Shown here: positions 15,976 through 26,223 of the stretch, piece by piece
Layout of the letters: every line of letters begins with the position of its first letter
Position numbering within the stretch: the stretch's first letter is position 1
Source of the DNA: Alphaproteobacteria bacterium
GTDB taxonomy: Bacteria > Pseudomonadota > Alphaproteobacteria > TMED109
DNA length: 45,824 bases
Direction of reading: 5' to 3'
NCBI GenBank assembly: GCA_022825235.1
Contig: JAJDYI010000036.1
Span: 1 to 45,824, forward strand
The notes under the pieces: generated by a model
Databases searched by the model: none
Seen by the model: only the letters and a program-made list of their open reading frames with translations
Told to the model about the DNA's origin: nothing
Made by a program: the position numbers and the translations under genes

Positions 15976-17298
15976 CTGACCGACCTCTTCGAAGCGGCCG
16001 GGCTGGAATCGGCAGCCCCCGAGCGGCCACTGGCCGATCGCATGCGTCCGCGGACGCTCGGGGAACTCGTCGGGCAGGAACACCTGGTCAAGGGGGACGG
16101 CCCCATCGCCTCCATGGTGTCCACCGGCGTGGTCCGGTCGGCCATCCTGTGGGGCCCGCCGGGCACCGGCAAGACCACGATCGGCCGTCTGCTCGCTGCC
16201 GCCGGCGACCTTGAGCTCGTGCAGATATCGGCCGTAGGGCAGGGCGTGCAGACCCTCCGCAAGGCCTTTGCCGACGCCGCGGCTCGGAGGCGCGAAGGCC
16301 GAGGCACCCTGCTCTTCGTCGACGAAATCCACCGCTTCAACCGTGGCCAGCAGGACGCGCTGCTGCCCGCCGTCGAGGACGGGACCGCGACCCTGATCGG
16401 CGCGACCACGGAGAACCCCTCGTTCGAGGTGGGCGCGGCGCTGCTGTCGCGCTGCCGGGTACTCACGCTTCGGCGCCTCGAGGAACCGGCGCTTGAGGAG
16501 CTGCTGCAGCGCGCGGAGGCGCGCCTCGGCGGGCCGCTCGCATTGCAGCCGGAGGCGCGGGCCGCGCTGCTCGGCATGGCCGACGGCGACGGCCGGATCC
16601 TGATCAACCTTGCCGAGGACCTTGGCGCGGACCCGCCAACGGTACCGCTCGACCGCACCGACCTGCGGGCCCGCGTGCAGGCGCGCGCCCTGCTCTACGA
16701 CCGCAAGGGGGATCAGCACTACGACCTGATCAGTGCCCTCCACAAGTCGGTGCGCGGGTCGGATCCGGACGCGTCGCTGTACTGGCTCGCACGCATGCTG
16801 GCCGCCGGCGAGAATCCCCGGTACGTGGGGCGGCGCCTGATCCGGATGGCCGCGGAGGACGTAGGGCTGGCGGCCCCCGATGTCCTGGTTCACGCGGTCG
16901 CCGCGTTCGACGCCTACGAGCGGCTGGGCTCTCCCGAGGGTGAGCTAGCGCTGGCGCAGGTGACGATCGAACTCGCCTGCGCACCGAAGTCGAATGCCGC
17001 ATACACGGCCTACAAGGCGGCGTTGGACATGGCCGGGTCGTCGGGGTCCCTGCCGCCGCCGCTCCACATCCGGAACGCGCCGACGGCGCTGATGCGCGAT
17101 CTCGGTTATGGGGCCGGCTATGCCTACGACCACGATTCCCCCGACGCGTTTTCCGGTCAGAACTACTTTCCGGACGACTTGCCGCGCCAGCGTTTCTACC
17201 GACCCACCGATCGGGGGCAGGAGCATGCCATCCGCGACCGCCTGGCGCGCTGGGAGGCGATCCGGTCCGGCCGCATCGCGCCCACTGAATCGCAGTGA
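15976..17298 (+). CDS. rarA: Replication-associated recombination protein A (RarA/MgsA AAA ATPase)
   Basis: A 440-aa clamp-loader-like AAA+ ATPase acting at stalled replication forks. Walker A is GPPGTGKTT, Walker B is LLFVDEIHRFNRGQQDALL, sensor 1 is LIGATTENPSFE, and the C-terminal tetramerisation part includes DPDASLYWLARMLAAGE. The family's N-terminal segment TDLFEAAG...PLADRMRP is in frame upstream of the first ATG (16042). No ATG, GTG or TTG lies between the rplQ stop and that segment. The first residue of the segment coincides with CTG at 15976, preceded by AGGCGGGCGG, so I take CTG as the start. If ATG 16042 is used, 22 conserved residues are lost. Confidence 0.93.
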   Translation: MTDLFEAAGLESAAPERPLADRMRPRTLGELVGQEHLVKGDGPIASMVSTGVVRSAILWGPPGTGKTTIGRLLAAAGDLELVQISAVGQGVQTLRKAFADAAARRREGRGTLLFVDEIHRFNRGQQDALLPAVEDGTATLIGATTENPSFEVGAALLSRCRVLTLRRLEEPALEELLQRAEARLGGPLALQPEARAALLGMADGDGRILINLAEDLGADPPTVPLDRTDLRARVQARALLYDRKGDQHYDLISALHKSVRGSDPDASLYWLARMLAAGENPRYVGRRLIRMAAEDVGLAAPDVLVHAVAAFDAYERLGSPEGELALAQVTIELACAPKSNAAYTAYKAALDMAGSSGSLPPPLHIRNAPTALMRDLGYGAGYAYDHDSPDAFSGQNYFPDDLPRQRFYRPTDRGQEHAIRDRLARWEAIRSGRIAPTESQ

Positions 17299-17482
17299 GA
17301 GCAGCGGTGCGCCGCGGTGTTCAGGCGGCGGTGGGGGGGCGCACGATCGGCTGCGAGCGATGTCGCGCGTCGCCAGGCGCGATTAGGCGCCTGAACTCGT
17401 TGCAGAACGTGCGCAGCAAAGGTACCTTGCAACGCTTTGGCAGGCGGTGCGGCCTGTTGCATGAACTTGGGGAGAAGCTCAC

Positions 17483-17755
17483 TTGAACAAGAGCGAACTC
17501 GTGGCCAATGTGGCCTCCGCTACCGGACTTAGCCAAGCCGACGCTGGCCGCGCTGTCGAGTCAGTGCTGGGCGCCATTTCCAACACGCTATCCGCCGGGG
17601 ACGAGGCCCGGATCGCCGGTTTCGGGACCTTCGCCGTCTCATCCCGCGGAGCGCGAATGGGACGGAATCCGCGCACCGGCGAATCGATTCAGGTCAAGGC
17701 GTCCAAGTCGGTCCGTTTCCGGCCGGCCAAGGCGCTGAAGGACGCAGTCAACTAG
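17483..17755 (+). CDS. hup: HU family DNA-binding protein
   Basis: A 90-aa histone-like dimeric nucleoid protein. It has the HU signatures MNKSELV, FGTFAV, RNPRTGE (the DNA-intercalating arm with its proline) and a basic, helical end (FRPAKALKDAVN). The start is TTG at 17483, with GGGGAG 8 nt upstream; the nearest ATG (17461) is out of frame. It precedes tRNA-Asp and nuoA, an order known from Rhodospirillales, where lon usually lies upstream of hup; lon is not here. Confidence 0.95.
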   Translation: MNKSELVANVASATGLSQADAGRAVESVLGAISNTLSAGDEARIAGFGTFAVSSRGARMGRNPRTGESIQVKASKSVRFRPAKALKDAVN

Positions 17756-17992
17756 GCGGCGGCGGGCCGGGTTCCTCGGGCGGCCGCCGGCCGCACGGGG
17801 GGTGCCCACCGATGGGCGCCGACGGCCCGGCTCCGCCGACCATCGGCCGGCGCTGGATGCGGGATCGCTTCAGGGCGGAGCCTGCAGGCCCGGCATGGCC
17901 CGCGGGACGCCGGCCGGACGACACCGCGGCCTTCGACAGGGCGCGTTGCGGGGATGCCGGTGTCCGTCACCGCGGCGTGGTGACGGACAAGG
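17756..17992. other. Region between hup and the tRNA-Asp promoter
   Basis: No gene is supported. A strong inverted repeat at 17961-17989 is described separately. A tRNA-Val gene, frequent at this position in relatives, was looked for and not found. Confidence 0.5.
17961..17989. repeat. Perfect 11-bp inverted repeat upstream of the tRNA-Asp promoter
   Basis: TGTCCGTCACC (17961-17971) and GGTGACGGACA (17979-17989) are perfectly complementary around a 7-nt loop. No T run follows, so it is not a classical terminator. It ends 3 bp before the -35 hexamer, where it could be a regulator site or a Rho-independent end lacking a U tract. Confidence 0.6.
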
Positions 17993-18021
17993 TTGACACT
18001 CTCCGGCCGCAATCCTAGAAC
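17993..18021 (+). promoter_or_regulatory. Probable promoter of tRNA-Asp (and nuo)
   Basis: TTGACA (17993-17998), a 17-bp spacer and TAGAAC (18016-18021) precede the tRNA by 36 bp. The -35 is perfect and the -10 matches four of six. Confidence 0.6.
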
Positions 18022-18057
18022 GTACTCGGACAACCCCGGCAGCCTGTCCATTTGGAT

Positions 18058-18135
18058 GGGGGTGTAGCTCAGCTTGGTTAGAGCGCTGGCTTGTCACGCC
18101 AGAGGTCGCGGGTTCAAGTCCCGTCACTCCCGCCA
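18058..18135 (+). tRNA. tRNA-Asp(GUC)
   Basis: Acceptor GGGGGTG pairs with CACTCCC with one G-T pair. The D arm, the anticodon stem-loop CTGGCTTGTCACGCCAG (anticodon GUC) and the T loop GTTCAAGTCCC are normal. The discriminator G and encoded CCA end at 18135. The nuoA start codon lies only 18 nt downstream. Confidence 0.95.
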
Positions 18136-18153
18136 TTATGCGAACTCGGGTCC

Positions 18154-18519
18154 ATGAACGCGTTTTTGGCGGACTACCTCCCCATCGCCCTGTTTTTCGT
18201 GGTTGCGGGCGCGCTTGGCGGCGCCATGGCGGTGGCCGCCTGGCTGGTTGCACCGCAGCGCCCAGATCCCGAGAAACTCTCCGCCTACGAATGCGGCTTC
18301 GCCCCGTTCGACGACGCGCGCGGCCGCTTCGACGTGCGCTTCTACCTAGTAGCCATCCTGTTCATCATCTTCAATCTGGAGATCGCCTTCCTGTTCCCCT
18401 GGGCCGTCGCCCTCGGTGATATCGGCCTGTACGGATTCGCGTCGATGATGGTCTTCCTGGCGCTGCTGACGGCCGGGTTCGTCTACGAATGGCGAAAGGG
18501 GGCGCTGGAATGGGAGTAG
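18154..18519 (+). CDS. nuoA: NADH-quinone oxidoreductase subunit A
   Basis: A 121-aa membrane subunit of complex I with three helices. The conserved loop [22 protein letters not shown] (split here: [10 protein letters not shown], then RFDVRFY) is the quinone-site loop, and the third helix reads [19 protein letters not shown]. The ATG at 18154 has only a weak ribosome binding site (CTCGGG). It is the first gene of nuoA-N and overlaps nuoB by 10 nt. The short distance to tRNA-Asp implies a shared transcript or a processed 5' end. Confidence 0.95.
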   Translation: MNAFLADYLPIALFFVVAGALGGAMAVAAWLVAPQRPDPEKLSAYECGFAPFDDARGRFDVRFYLVAILFIIFNLEIAFLFPWAVALGDIGLYGFASMMVFLALLTAGFVYEWRKGALEWE

Positions 18520-19019
18520 GCGCACCGCCGCTGGCCAACCGCCTGGCCGACGGCCTGTCGGACCGGGGCTTCGTCGTGACGCAGGTCGACCGCCTCGTCA
18601 ACTGGGCGCGCACCGGTTCGCTGTGGCCGATGTCGTTCGGCCTCGCGTGCTGCGCTGTCGAGATGATGCACGCGGGCGCCAGCCGCTACGACCTCGACCG
18701 GTTCGGGGTGGTGTTCCGTCCGAGTCCGCGGCAGTCGGACGTGATGATCGTCGCGGGCACCCTCACCAACAAGATGGCACCCGCGCTCCGGAAGGTCTAC
18801 GACCAGATGGCGGAGCCGCGCTGGGTCATTTCCATGGGGAGCTGCGCGAACGGCGGGGGCTACTACCACTACTCCTACTCGGTGGTTCGTGGCTGCGACC
18901 GGATCGTGCCGGTGGACGTGTACGTGCCGGGCTGCCCCCCGACGGCAGAGGCGCTGCTCTACGGCATTCTGCAGCTGCAGAAGAAGATCCGGCGCACCGG
19001 GAGGGTCAAGGGGGCGTGA
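18510..19019 (+). CDS. nuoB: NADH-quinone oxidoreductase subunit B
   Basis: A 169-aa subunit of the connecting module that carries cluster N2, the last iron-sulfur centre before quinone. Its cysteine ligands are visible as the adjacent pair in [24 protein letters not shown] and [11 protein letters not shown] chose ATG 18510, with AAAGGGGG upstream and overlapping the nuoA stop; an ATG at 18489 would add seven residues and lie further into nuoA. Confidence 0.96.
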   Translation: MGVGAPPLANRLADGLSDRGFVVTQVDRLVNWARTGSLWPMSFGLACCAVEMMHAGASRYDLDRFGVVFRPSPRQSDVMIVAGTLTNKMAPALRKVYDQMAEPRWVISMGSCANGGGYYHYSYSVVRGCDRIVPVDVYVPGCPPTAEALLYGILQLQKKIRRTGRVKGA

Positions 19020-19074
19020 ACGCGGTCGGGACGGCACGCGGCACGCGAGGCTTGGCCCGTCGCCGCAGGCTGGC

Positions 19075-19698
19075 ATGAACGATTCCCCCGAGGGCGGCGA
19101 CGCCGCCCGCGCGCACGGGGCCCTCGTGGCCGCCGTGCAGCGCGAGTTTCCCGGCGCGCGCGGCCGCTTCCGTTTCGGCGATCATGAGCTCTTGGTCGCC
19201 GCGGCGGACATCGCGAGGGTGCTGGAGCACCTGCGCGACGAGCCCAGCCTCCGGTTTTCCCAGCTCCTAGACGTGTGCGCGGTGGACTATCCCGAACGGC
19301 CCAGCCGCTTCGACGTGGTGTACCACCTGCTCAGCATCGTCCACAACCGGCGGATCCGTGTGAAGGTCGCCGTGGCCGAGGATTGCGCGGTGCCCTCGGC
19401 GGTGGCGGTCTTCCCGTCGGCCGAGTGGTACGAGCGCGAGGTCTGGGACCTGTTCGGGATCGCCTTCGAGGGCCACCCCGACCTGCGGCGAATCCTGACC
19501 GACTACGGCTTCCAGGGGCATCCCCTGCGACGCGACTTCCCCCTATCCGGCAAGGTCGAGGTGCGGTACGACGACGGCCTGAAACGCGTCGTGTACGAGC
19601 CGGTGCGCCTGCCCCAGGCGTTTCGGGAGTTCGACTTCGAGAGTCCCTGGGAGGGCGCGGCTCCGCCGCCGCCGGCCCCGGAGGACCCCGGAACATGA
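19075..19698 (+). CDS. nuoC: NADH-quinone oxidoreductase subunit C
   Basis: A 207-aa hydrophilic subunit of the Q module, separate from nuoD as in alphaproteobacteria rather than fused as in enterobacteria. Signatures are [26 protein letters not shown] (quoted in parts: [18 protein letters not shown]), [19 protein letters not shown] and a C-terminal [12 protein letters not shown]. The ATG at 19075 follows a 55-nt gap after nuoB. Its stop overlaps the nuoD start (ATGA). Confidence 0.95.
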   Translation: MNDSPEGGDAARAHGALVAAVQREFPGARGRFRFGDHELLVAAADIARVLEHLRDEPSLRFSQLLDVCAVDYPERPSRFDVVYHLLSIVHNRRIRVKVAVAEDCAVPSAVAVFPSAEWYEREVWDLFGIAFEGHPDLRRILTDYGFQGHPLRRDFPLSGKVEVRYDDGLKRVVYEPVRLPQAFREFDFESPWEGAAPPPPAPEDPGT

Positions 19699-20873
19699 GC
19701 GACGTCCAGATCCAGAACCTGACCCTGAACTTCGGGCCCCAGCACCCGGCCGCCCACGGTGTGCTGCGCCTGGTGCTCGAGATGGACGGAGAGGTCGTGG
19801 AGCGGGCCGACCCGCACATCGGGCTGCTGCACCGGGGCACCGAGAAGCTCATCGAGCACAAGACATACCTGCAGGCCATTCCCTACTTCGACCGGCTGGA
19901 CTACGTGTCGCCGATGGCCCAGGAGCATGCCTTCGTGCTGGCTGCGGAACGGCTGCTGGAGCTCGAGATTCCGCCCCGGGCGCAGTACCTGCGCGTGCTG
20001 TTCGACGAGATCACGCGGGTCCTCAACCACGCTCTGCAGATCGGCGCGCAGGCGCTCGACCTGGGTGCCACCACGCCGTTCCTCTGGCTGTTCGAGGAAC
20101 GCGAGAAGCTGATGGGCTTCTATGAAGCGGCCTCGGGCGCCCGGCTGCACGCCGCCTACTACCGGGTGGGCGGGGTCCAGCGCGACCTCCCGGCGGGCCT
20201 GACCGACGAGATCCTCGCCTGGGCCGACGGGTTCGAGACGATCCTGCGGGACGTGGAGGAACTGCTGAGCGAGAACCGGATCTTCCGCCAGCGCACCGTG
20301 GACATCGGCGTGGTGACCGCCAAGGACGCGCTGGCCTGGGGCTTCACCGGCCCGATGCTCCGGGGATCCGGCATCGCGTGGGACCTGCGGCGGGCGCAGC
20401 CCTACGAGATCTACGGTGACCTCGATTTCAGGGTCCCGGTCGGCACCAACGGCGACTGCTTCGACCGCTACCTGCTGCGCCTCGAGGAAATGCGCCAGAG
20501 CGTCGGCCTCATCCGGCAATGCCTCGCCCGCCTGCCGGCCGGTCCGGTGCTCGCCGGGAATCCCCGCATTCGACCGCCCGAGCGCGGGGACATGAAGCAC
20601 TCGATGGAGGCGCTGATCGCGCACTTCAAGCTGTTCACGGAGGGCGTGCGGGTGCCCGAGGGCGAAGTCTACGCGGCGGTGGAGGCGCCCAAGGGCGAGT
20701 TCGGCGTGTACCTCGTGGCCGACGGCGGCAACCGGCCGTACCGGTGCCATATCCGGGCGCCGGGCTTCGCGCACCTGCAGGGCCTCGACGCGATGGTCCG
20801 CGGGCACCAGCTGGCCGACGTGGTCGCGTGCATCGCGTCGCTGGACATCGTCTTCGGGGAGGTCGACCGGTGA
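19695..20873 (+). CDS. nuoD: NADH-quinone oxidoreductase subunit D
   Basis: The 392-aa 49-kDa subunit that forms the quinone pocket with NuoB. It has [19 protein letters not shown] with the pocket histidines, [13 protein letters not shown], and the C-terminal ending DIVFGEVDR typical of the family, of full length. The ATG at 19695 overlaps the nuoC stop. The stop overlaps the GTG of nuoE. Confidence 0.97.
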   Translation: MSDVQIQNLTLNFGPQHPAAHGVLRLVLEMDGEVVERADPHIGLLHRGTEKLIEHKTYLQAIPYFDRLDYVSPMAQEHAFVLAAERLLELEIPPRAQYLRVLFDEITRVLNHALQIGAQALDLGATTPFLWLFEEREKLMGFYEAASGARLHAAYYRVGGVQRDLPAGLTDEILAWADGFETILRDVEELLSENRIFRQRTVDIGVVTAKDALAWGFTGPMLRGSGIAWDLRRAQPYEIYGDLDFRVPVGTNGDCFDRYLLRLEEMRQSVGLIRQCLARLPAGPVLAGNPRIRPPERGDMKHSMEALIAHFKLFTEGVRVPEGEVYAAVEAPKGEFGVYLVADGGNRPYRCHIRAPGFAHLQGLDAMVRGHQLADVVACIASLDIVFGEVDR

Positions 20874-21376
20874 GCGGCGGGGCCGAACTCTTCCCGGGCC
20901 CGGACCGCGACGCCGCCGAGGAGATCCTCGGCCGTTACCCGACCGCGCACCGCCAGAGCGCCGTGCTGCCGCTCCTGGACCTTGCGCAGCGGCGGCACGG
21001 CGGCTGGCTCCCGCCCGCCGTCGTGGACGCGGTCGGCGACTATCTCGGCATGCCGTCGATGCGGGTGCGGGAACTCGTGACGTTCTACTCCATGTTCCAC
21101 GACCGGCCCGTGGGCCGCTACCTGGTGCAGGTCTGCCGGACGACGCCGTGCTGGCTCCGGGGCAGCGACGAGGTCCTCGCCGGGGCCCGGGAAGAGCTGG
21201 GCATCGCGCCGGGCGAAACCACGCCGGACGGCCGCTTCACGCTGGTCGAGGTGGAGTGCCTCGGGGCCTGTGCCGACGCCCCGGTCGTGCAGATCAACGA
21301 CGATTACCACGAACGCCTGGACGGCGAGCGGATGCGCGCCTGGCTGCGCGACCGGCGGCGCGCCGAGGATGACTGA
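20870..21376 (+). CDS. nuoE: NADH-quinone oxidoreductase subunit E
   Basis: The 168-aa 24-kDa subunit of the NADH dehydrogenase module. The binuclear cluster N1a ligands are seen as C-x4-C in [12 protein letters not shown] and C-x3-C in [10 protein letters not shown]. The helical N-terminus includes [12 protein letters not shown]. The start is GTG at 20870, overlapping the nuoD stop (GTGA). It is shorter than many alphaproteobacterial NuoE proteins, which have longer C-terminal tails. Confidence 0.95.
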   Translation: MSGGAELFPGPDRDAAEEILGRYPTAHRQSAVLPLLDLAQRRHGGWLPPAVVDAVGDYLGMPSMRVRELVTFYSMFHDRPVGRYLVQVCRTTPCWLRGSDEVLAGAREELGIAPGETTPDGRFTLVEVECLGACADAPVVQINDDYHERLDGERMRAWLRDRRRAEDD

Positions 21377-22661
21377 GCCCGTGCGCGCCGCCGACCGGGT
21401 CTTCCACAACCTCGATGGGAGCGGGGACGCCGGCCTGGCCGGCGCACGGCGGCGCGGCGACTGGGACGACACGCGGGCGCTGGTCCTCCGCGGCCGCGAC
21501 GCGATCCAGGGCACGGTCCGCGAATCCGGACTGCGGGGCCGGGGCGGGGCCGGCTTCTCAACGGGCCTCAAGTGGTCGTTCATGCCGAAGGAGCCCGCGC
21601 CCGAGCGCCCCCACTACCTGATCGTGAACGCCGACGAGAGCGAGCCGGGGACGTGCAAGGACCGCGAGATCCTGCTGCACGAGCCGCACAAGCTGATCGA
21701 GGGGACGCTCTTGGCCGGCGTCGGCGTCGGCGCACACACGGCGTACATCTACGTGCGCGGCGAGTTCGAGGCAGAGCGGCGCTGCCTCGAGGCAGCGCTC
21801 GCAGACTGCTACGCGGAGGGGTTGCTGGGAACCGACGCCTGCGGGTCGGGGTACGATTTCGACGTACACGTCCACCGGGGCGCCGGCGCCTACATCTGCG
21901 GCGAGGAGACCGGGCTGATCGAGAGCCTCGAGGGCAAGAAGGGCTTCCCGCGGCTCAAGCCGCCGTTCCCGGCCAGCGCCGGGCTGTGGGGCTGCCCCAC
22001 GACCGTGAACAACGTGGAGACCATCGCGGTGGTGCCGACGATCCTCCGGCGCGGGGCGCCCTGGTTCGGCGGGATCGGCCGGGCCCAGAACACCGGCACC
22101 AAGCTGTTCTGCCTGTCGGGGCACGTGGAGCGCCCCGGCACGGTCGAGGCGGCGATGGGGATCCCGCTCCGCGAGCTCATCGAGCAGCACGCCGGCGGCG
22201 TCCGCGGCGGCTGGGACAACCTGCTGGCGGTGATCCCCGGCGGCTCCAGCACGAAGGTGTTGCCGGCCGCCGCATGCGAGGACCTGCGGATGGACTTCGA
22301 CGGGCTGCGCGAGGCGGGGAGTGCGCTGGGCACGGCCGGGGTCATCGTGATGGACAAGAGCACCGACATCGTGGCGGCCATCGCCCGGCTGTCCCATTTC
22401 TACTGGCACGAGAGCTGCGGCCAGTGCACGCCGTGCCGGGAGGGGACCGGCTGGGTGTCGCGGATCATGGACCGGTTCGTGGCCGGTGCGGCCGCGCCGT
22501 CCGATCTCGACACGCTCGAAGCGATCTGCGGCCAGATCGAGGGCCACACCATCTGCGCCCTGGGCGATGCCGCGGCCTGGCCCGTCCAGGGCCTGCTCGC
22601 GCATTTTCGCGATGAACTCGAGCGGCGCGTCGCGGGCGGCCGCCGCCCCCTCGCAGCCTGA
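21369..22661 (+). CDS. nuoF: NADH-quinone oxidoreductase subunit F
   Basis: The 430-aa 51-kDa subunit that binds NADH and FMN. It has [19 protein letters not shown] (the NADH glycine-rich site), [31 protein letters not shown], and the N3 cluster ligands [15 protein letters not shown] plus a later cysteine (HTICALGD). The ATG at 21369 overlaps the nuoE stop (ATGACTGA). Confidence 0.97.
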   Translation: MTEPVRAADRVFHNLDGSGDAGLAGARRRGDWDDTRALVLRGRDAIQGTVRESGLRGRGGAGFSTGLKWSFMPKEPAPERPHYLIVNADESEPGTCKDREILLHEPHKLIEGTLLAGVGVGAHTAYIYVRGEFEAERRCLEAALADCYAEGLLGTDACGSGYDFDVHVHRGAGAYICGEETGLIESLEGKKGFPRLKPPFPASAGLWGCPTTVNNVETIAVVPTILRRGAPWFGGIGRAQNTGTKLFCLSGHVERPGTVEAAMGIPLRELIEQHAGGVRGGWDNLLAVIPGGSSTKVLPAAACEDLRMDFDGLREAGSALGTAGVIVMDKSTDIVAAIARLSHFYWHESCGQCTPCREGTGWVSRIMDRFVAGAAAPSDLDTLEAICGQIEGHTICALGDAAAWPVQGLLAHFRDELERRVAGGRRPLAA

Positions 22662-22669
22662 GACGGACG

Positions 22670-24712
22670 ATGCCGACGCTCAGCATCGACGGCACCGAGA
22701 TCGAGGTCGCCGAGGGCACCACGGTGCTCCGCGCCTGCGAGCAGGCCGGTGTGGAGATCCCGCGGTTCTGCTTCCACGAGCGCCTGTCGATCGCGGGCAA
22801 CTGCCGCATGTGCCTGGTGGAGCAGGTGGGCGTGCCCAAGCCACTCGCCAGCTGCGCCATGCCGGTGACCGACGGCATGCAGATCCTGACCCGGTCGGAG
22901 CGCGTGCAGGCCGCACGCGAGGGCGTGATGGAGTTCCTGCTCGTGAACCATCCGCTCGACTGTCCCATCTGCGACCAGGGCGGCGAGTGCGACCTCCAGG
23001 ACCAGGCGCTCTACTACGGCCGGGTCCGGAGCCGCTACCGGGAAGCCAAGCGGGCGGTCACCGACAAGGACTTCGGCCCGCTCGTCAAGACGGTCATGAC
23101 GCGCTGCATCCACTGCACACGCTGCGTCCGGTTCATGGACGAGGTCGCCGGCGTCCCCGAACTCGGCACCATGGGCCGCGGCGAGGACATGGAGATCGTC
23201 GCCGCCCTCGACGGCTGCCTGCACAGCGAGCTCTCCGGCAACGTCGTGGACCTGTGTCCGGTCGGCGCCCTCACGTCCAAGCCGTACGCCTTTGCCGCCC
23301 GTCCCTGGGAGTTGTCGCATACCGAGAGTGTCGACGTCCTGGATGCCGCTGGATCGGCGATCCGGATCGATTCGCGGGACGGGCGGGTCCTGCGCGTGCT
23401 GCCGCGCGTGAACGAGGAGATCAACGAGGAGTGGATCGGGGACCGTTCGCGCTACGCCATCGACGGTCTGGCGGTCCGGCGGCTGGACCGGCCGTGGCTG
23501 CGCGAGGGCGGCGCGTTCAGGCCAGTGACCTGGGAGGCCGCCCTGGCGGCGGTCGCGACGGCCCTGCAGGCCGCGGCACCGGAACGGACCGCGGCGCTGA
23601 TGGGCGATCTCCCGGGCCTCGAGGGCATGACGGCCCTCGCCGACCTGATGCGCGCGCGGGGGGTGGCCAGCGTCGACTGCCGGCAGGACGGCGGCGCGTT
23701 CGGGCCGGGCGAGCCCGCTTCGTGGCGCTTCAACGCGGGCATCGCCGGAATCGACCGGGCCGACGCGCTCCTGCTGATCGGCACCAATCCCCGACGCGAG
23801 GCCCCCGTGATCAATGCCCGGTTCCGCAAGCGCTGGCGCGCGGCCGGCATCCCCGTCGCCCGGGCGGGCCCGGTGACGGACCTGACCTATCCCGTCACCG
23901 AGCTGGGTGCGGCGCCGCAGGTCCTGGCCGAGCTGGCGGAGGGCTCGCATCCCTTTGCCGACGTGCTCGAGCGGGCGAGGTACCCCCTGATCGTGGTGGG
24001 CTCGGGCGCCCTCGCGCGCCCGGACGGCGGCGTGGTGCTCGGCCTAGCCCGCCGGCTCGCCGACACCGTGGGGGCCGCGGGCCCGGTCTGGAACGGGTTC
24101 TCGGTGCTGCAGCGGAGCGCGGCCCGCGCGGGCGGGCTGGAACTCGGCATCGTGCCGGCGGACGGCGGGCTCGATGCGGGCGGCATGCTGGCGGCCGCGC
24201 GGGCGGGGGGGCTCGATTTCGTGTACCTACTGGGCGCCGACGAGGTGGATCCGGACGCGTTCCGGGACACGTTCACCGTCTACCAGGGCCACCATGCCGA
24301 CCGGGGGGCGCGCTACGCGGACGTGGTGCTGCCGGGTGCCGCGTACACCGAGCAGGCGGCCACCTACGTCAACACGGAGGGACGTCCGCAGCAGGCCCGG
24401 CCCGCTCATCCGCCCCCGGGCGATGCCCGGCCGGACTGGAAGATCCTCGTGGCGCTGGCGCGGGAGCTGGGGAGCCCGCTTCCCTACGAATCGCTGGACG
24501 GGCTCCGGAGCCGGATCGCGGCGGCGGTGCCGCACCTCGCGCACATCGACCAGCTGCCGCCGCCGGCGCCGCTGGCCCCGTTCGGCGATCCGGACGGCGC
24601 GCTGGACGCGGCCCCGTTCGAGGAGATGGTCCCGGACTACTACCGCACGTGCCCGATCAGCCGGGCGTCGGCCACCATGGCCGCCTGTGCGCGGGCGGTG
24701 GCCGATGCTTGA
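22670..24712 (+). CDS. nuoG: NADH-quinone oxidoreductase subunit G
   Basis: The 680-aa 75-kDa subunit. The N-terminal ferredoxin-like domain holds the [2Fe-2S] N1b ligands ([18 protein letters not shown] in parts, then SCAMPV). A [4Fe-4S] with one His ligand follows in [19 protein letters not shown], then a further [4Fe-4S] in [10 protein letters not shown] with [11 protein letters not shown]. The remainder is a molybdopterin-oxidoreductase-like fold without cofactor. It overlaps the nuoH start and has the usual length for alphaproteobacteria. Confidence 0.97.
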   Translation: MPTLSIDGTEIEVAEGTTVLRACEQAGVEIPRFCFHERLSIAGNCRMCLVEQVGVPKPLASCAMPVTDGMQILTRSERVQAAREGVMEFLLVNHPLDCPICDQGGECDLQDQALYYGRVRSRYREAKRAVTDKDFGPLVKTVMTRCIHCTRCVRFMDEVAGVPELGTMGRGEDMEIVAALDGCLHSELSGNVVDLCPVGALTSKPYAFAARPWELSHTESVDVLDAAGSAIRIDSRDGRVLRVLPRVNEEINEEWIGDRSRYAIDGLAVRRLDRPWLREGGAFRPVTWEAALAAVATALQAAAPERTAALMGDLPGLEGMTALADLMRARGVASVDCRQDGGAFGPGEPASWRFNAGIAGIDRADALLLIGTNPRREAPVINARFRKRWRAAGIPVARAGPVTDLTYPVTELGAAPQVLAELAEGSHPFADVLERARYPLIVVGSGALARPDGGVVLGLARRLADTVGAAGPVWNGFSVLQRSAARAGGLELGIVPADGGLDAGGMLAAARAGGLDFVYLLGADEVDPDAFRDTFTVYQGHHADRGARYADVVLPGAAYTEQAATYVNTEGRPQQARPAHPPPGDARPDWKILVALARELGSPLPYESLDGLRSRIAAAVPHLAHIDQLPPPAPLAPFGDPDGALDAAPFEEMVPDYYRTCPISRASATMAACARAVADA

Positions 24713-25706
24713 TGCCGTCCTGACCGTGCTGCAGGTCACGGCCCTGATCCTCCTGTTGGTCGTGCCGTTGCTCGCGTGCGTGGCCTACCTGACACTCGCG
24801 GAACGGAAGGTTCTCGCGGCCGCCCATCGGCGGCGCGGACCGAACGTCGTGGGTCCGTTCGGACTGCTGCAGCCGTTGGCCGACGGCCTCAAGATGCTGG
24901 CCAAGGAAACGGTCATTCCGACCCGCGCGAACCGCGTGGTGTTCGTGCTGGCGCCGGTGGTGATGTTCACCCTGAGCCTCGCCGCCTGGGCGGTGATCCC
25001 CGTGAGCGAGCGGATGGTGCTGGCCGACATCAACGTCGGGGTCCTCTACCTGTTCGCGATCTCGTCGATGGCCGTCTACGGCATCATCATGGCGGGCTGG
25101 GCCAGCAACTCGAAGTACCCGTTCCTGGGCGCGCTCCGGTCCGCGGCCCAGATGGTCTCCTACGAGGTTTCGATCGGTTTCGTGATCGTGACCGTGGTCC
25201 TGTGCGCGGGATCGCTCAACCTGACCGAGATCGTCCGGGCCCAGGAGAAGATCTGGTACGTGGTGCCGCTCCTCCCCATGGCCGTGGTGTTCTTCATCTC
25301 GTCCCTGGCCGAAACCAACCGCGCGCCGTTCGACCTGCCGGAGGACGAGGCGGCGCTCGTCGCCGGCTACGCCACCGAGTACTCGTCGATGCTGTTCCTC
25401 ATGTTCTTCATGGGTGAATACGCCTCCATGATCCTGATGAGCGCCATGGGGACGATCCTGTTCCTGGGCGGCTGGCTGCCGCTGCCGGGAACGGCGGCAC
25501 TGGCGTTGCCCGGTTTCGTCTGGTTCGCCCTCAAGACGGCGTTCCTGCTGTTCCTGTTCCTCTGGGTCCGCGCGACGCTCCCCCGGTATCGCTACGACCA
25601 GTTGATGCGGATCGGCTGGAAGGTCTTCCTGCCGCTGTCGCTGGCATGGGTGGTGCTGACCGCCGGTGCCCTGGTGGCGTTTGATGCGCTGCCGGGAGGG
25701 AAGTGA
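24705..25706 (+). CDS. nuoH: NADH-quinone oxidoreductase subunit H
   Basis: A 333-aa membrane subunit with about eight helices linking the quinone site to the proton-pumping arm. Signatures are [36 protein letters not shown], and [20 protein letters not shown] followed by GYATEYSSM. The ATG at 24705 overlaps the nuoG stop. Confidence 0.97.
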   Translation: MLDAVLTVLQVTALILLLVVPLLACVAYLTLAERKVLAAAHRRRGPNVVGPFGLLQPLADGLKMLAKETVIPTRANRVVFVLAPVVMFTLSLAAWAVIPVSERMVLADINVGVLYLFAISSMAVYGIIMAGWASNSKYPFLGALRSAAQMVSYEVSIGFVIVTVVLCAGSLNLTEIVRAQEKIWYVVPLLPMAVVFFISSLAETNRAPFDLPEDEAALVAGYATEYSSMLFLMFFMGEYASMILMSAMGTILFLGGWLPLPGTAALALPGFVWFALKTAFLLFLFLWVRATLPRYRYDQLMRIGWKVFLPLSLAWVVLTAGALVAFDALPGGK

Positions 25707-25710
25707 TCCG

Positions 25711-26217
25711 ATGGCGGCCTCCAACGTCCTGATCAGGGTGCTGCTCGCGCTCCGGATGGCGGCGCTGGCCGAGGTCTTCGCCGGCCTCGCGCGGACGTTC
25801 CGGCGCATGCTGAGCCCGTCGGTGACCCTCGCCTATCCGAACGAGAAGGGCCCTCTCAGTCACCGGTTCCGCGGCGAGCACGCCCTGCGGCGCTACCCCA
25901 ACGGCGAGGAACGCTGCATCGCTTGCAAGCTCTGCGAGGCGGTCTGCCCGGCGCTCGCGATCACCATCGAGGCGGAGCCGCGGGCGGACGGCAGCCGGCG
26001 GACCACCCGGTACGACATCGACATGACCAAGTGCATCTACTGCGGGCTCTGCGAGGAGGCGTGCCCGGTCGATGCGATCGTACAGGGACCCAACTTCGAG
26101 TTCTCCACGGAGACCCGTGAAGAGCTCCTCTACACGAAGGAACGTCTGCTCGAGAACGGTGATCGCTGGGAACGCGCGCTCGCCGACCGCCTGGCCGCGG
26201 ACACCACGGCGCGCTGA
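25711..26217 (+). CDS. nuoI: NADH-quinone oxidoreductase subunit I
   Basis: The 168-aa TYKY subunit with two [4Fe-4S] clusters (N6a and N6b). Ligands are [12 protein letters not shown] and [16 protein letters not shown]. An amphipathic N-terminal helix anchors it to the membrane. The ATG at 25711 has GGGAGGG upstream; a longer open frame beginning inside nuoH is not needed. Confidence 0.97.
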   Translation: MAASNVLIRVLLALRMAALAEVFAGLARTFRRMLSPSVTLAYPNEKGPLSHRFRGEHALRRYPNGEERCIACKLCEAVCPALAITIEAEPRADGSRRTTRYDIDMTKCIYCGLCEEACPVDAIVQGPNFEFSTETREELLYTKERLLENGDRWERALADRLAADTTAR

Positions 26218-26223
26218 ACGCTC

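Noticed and set aside
17756-17960. tRNA-Val, expected before tRNA-Asp by synteny
   Set aside because: No tRNA fold or T-loop consensus is present between hup and tRNA-Asp.
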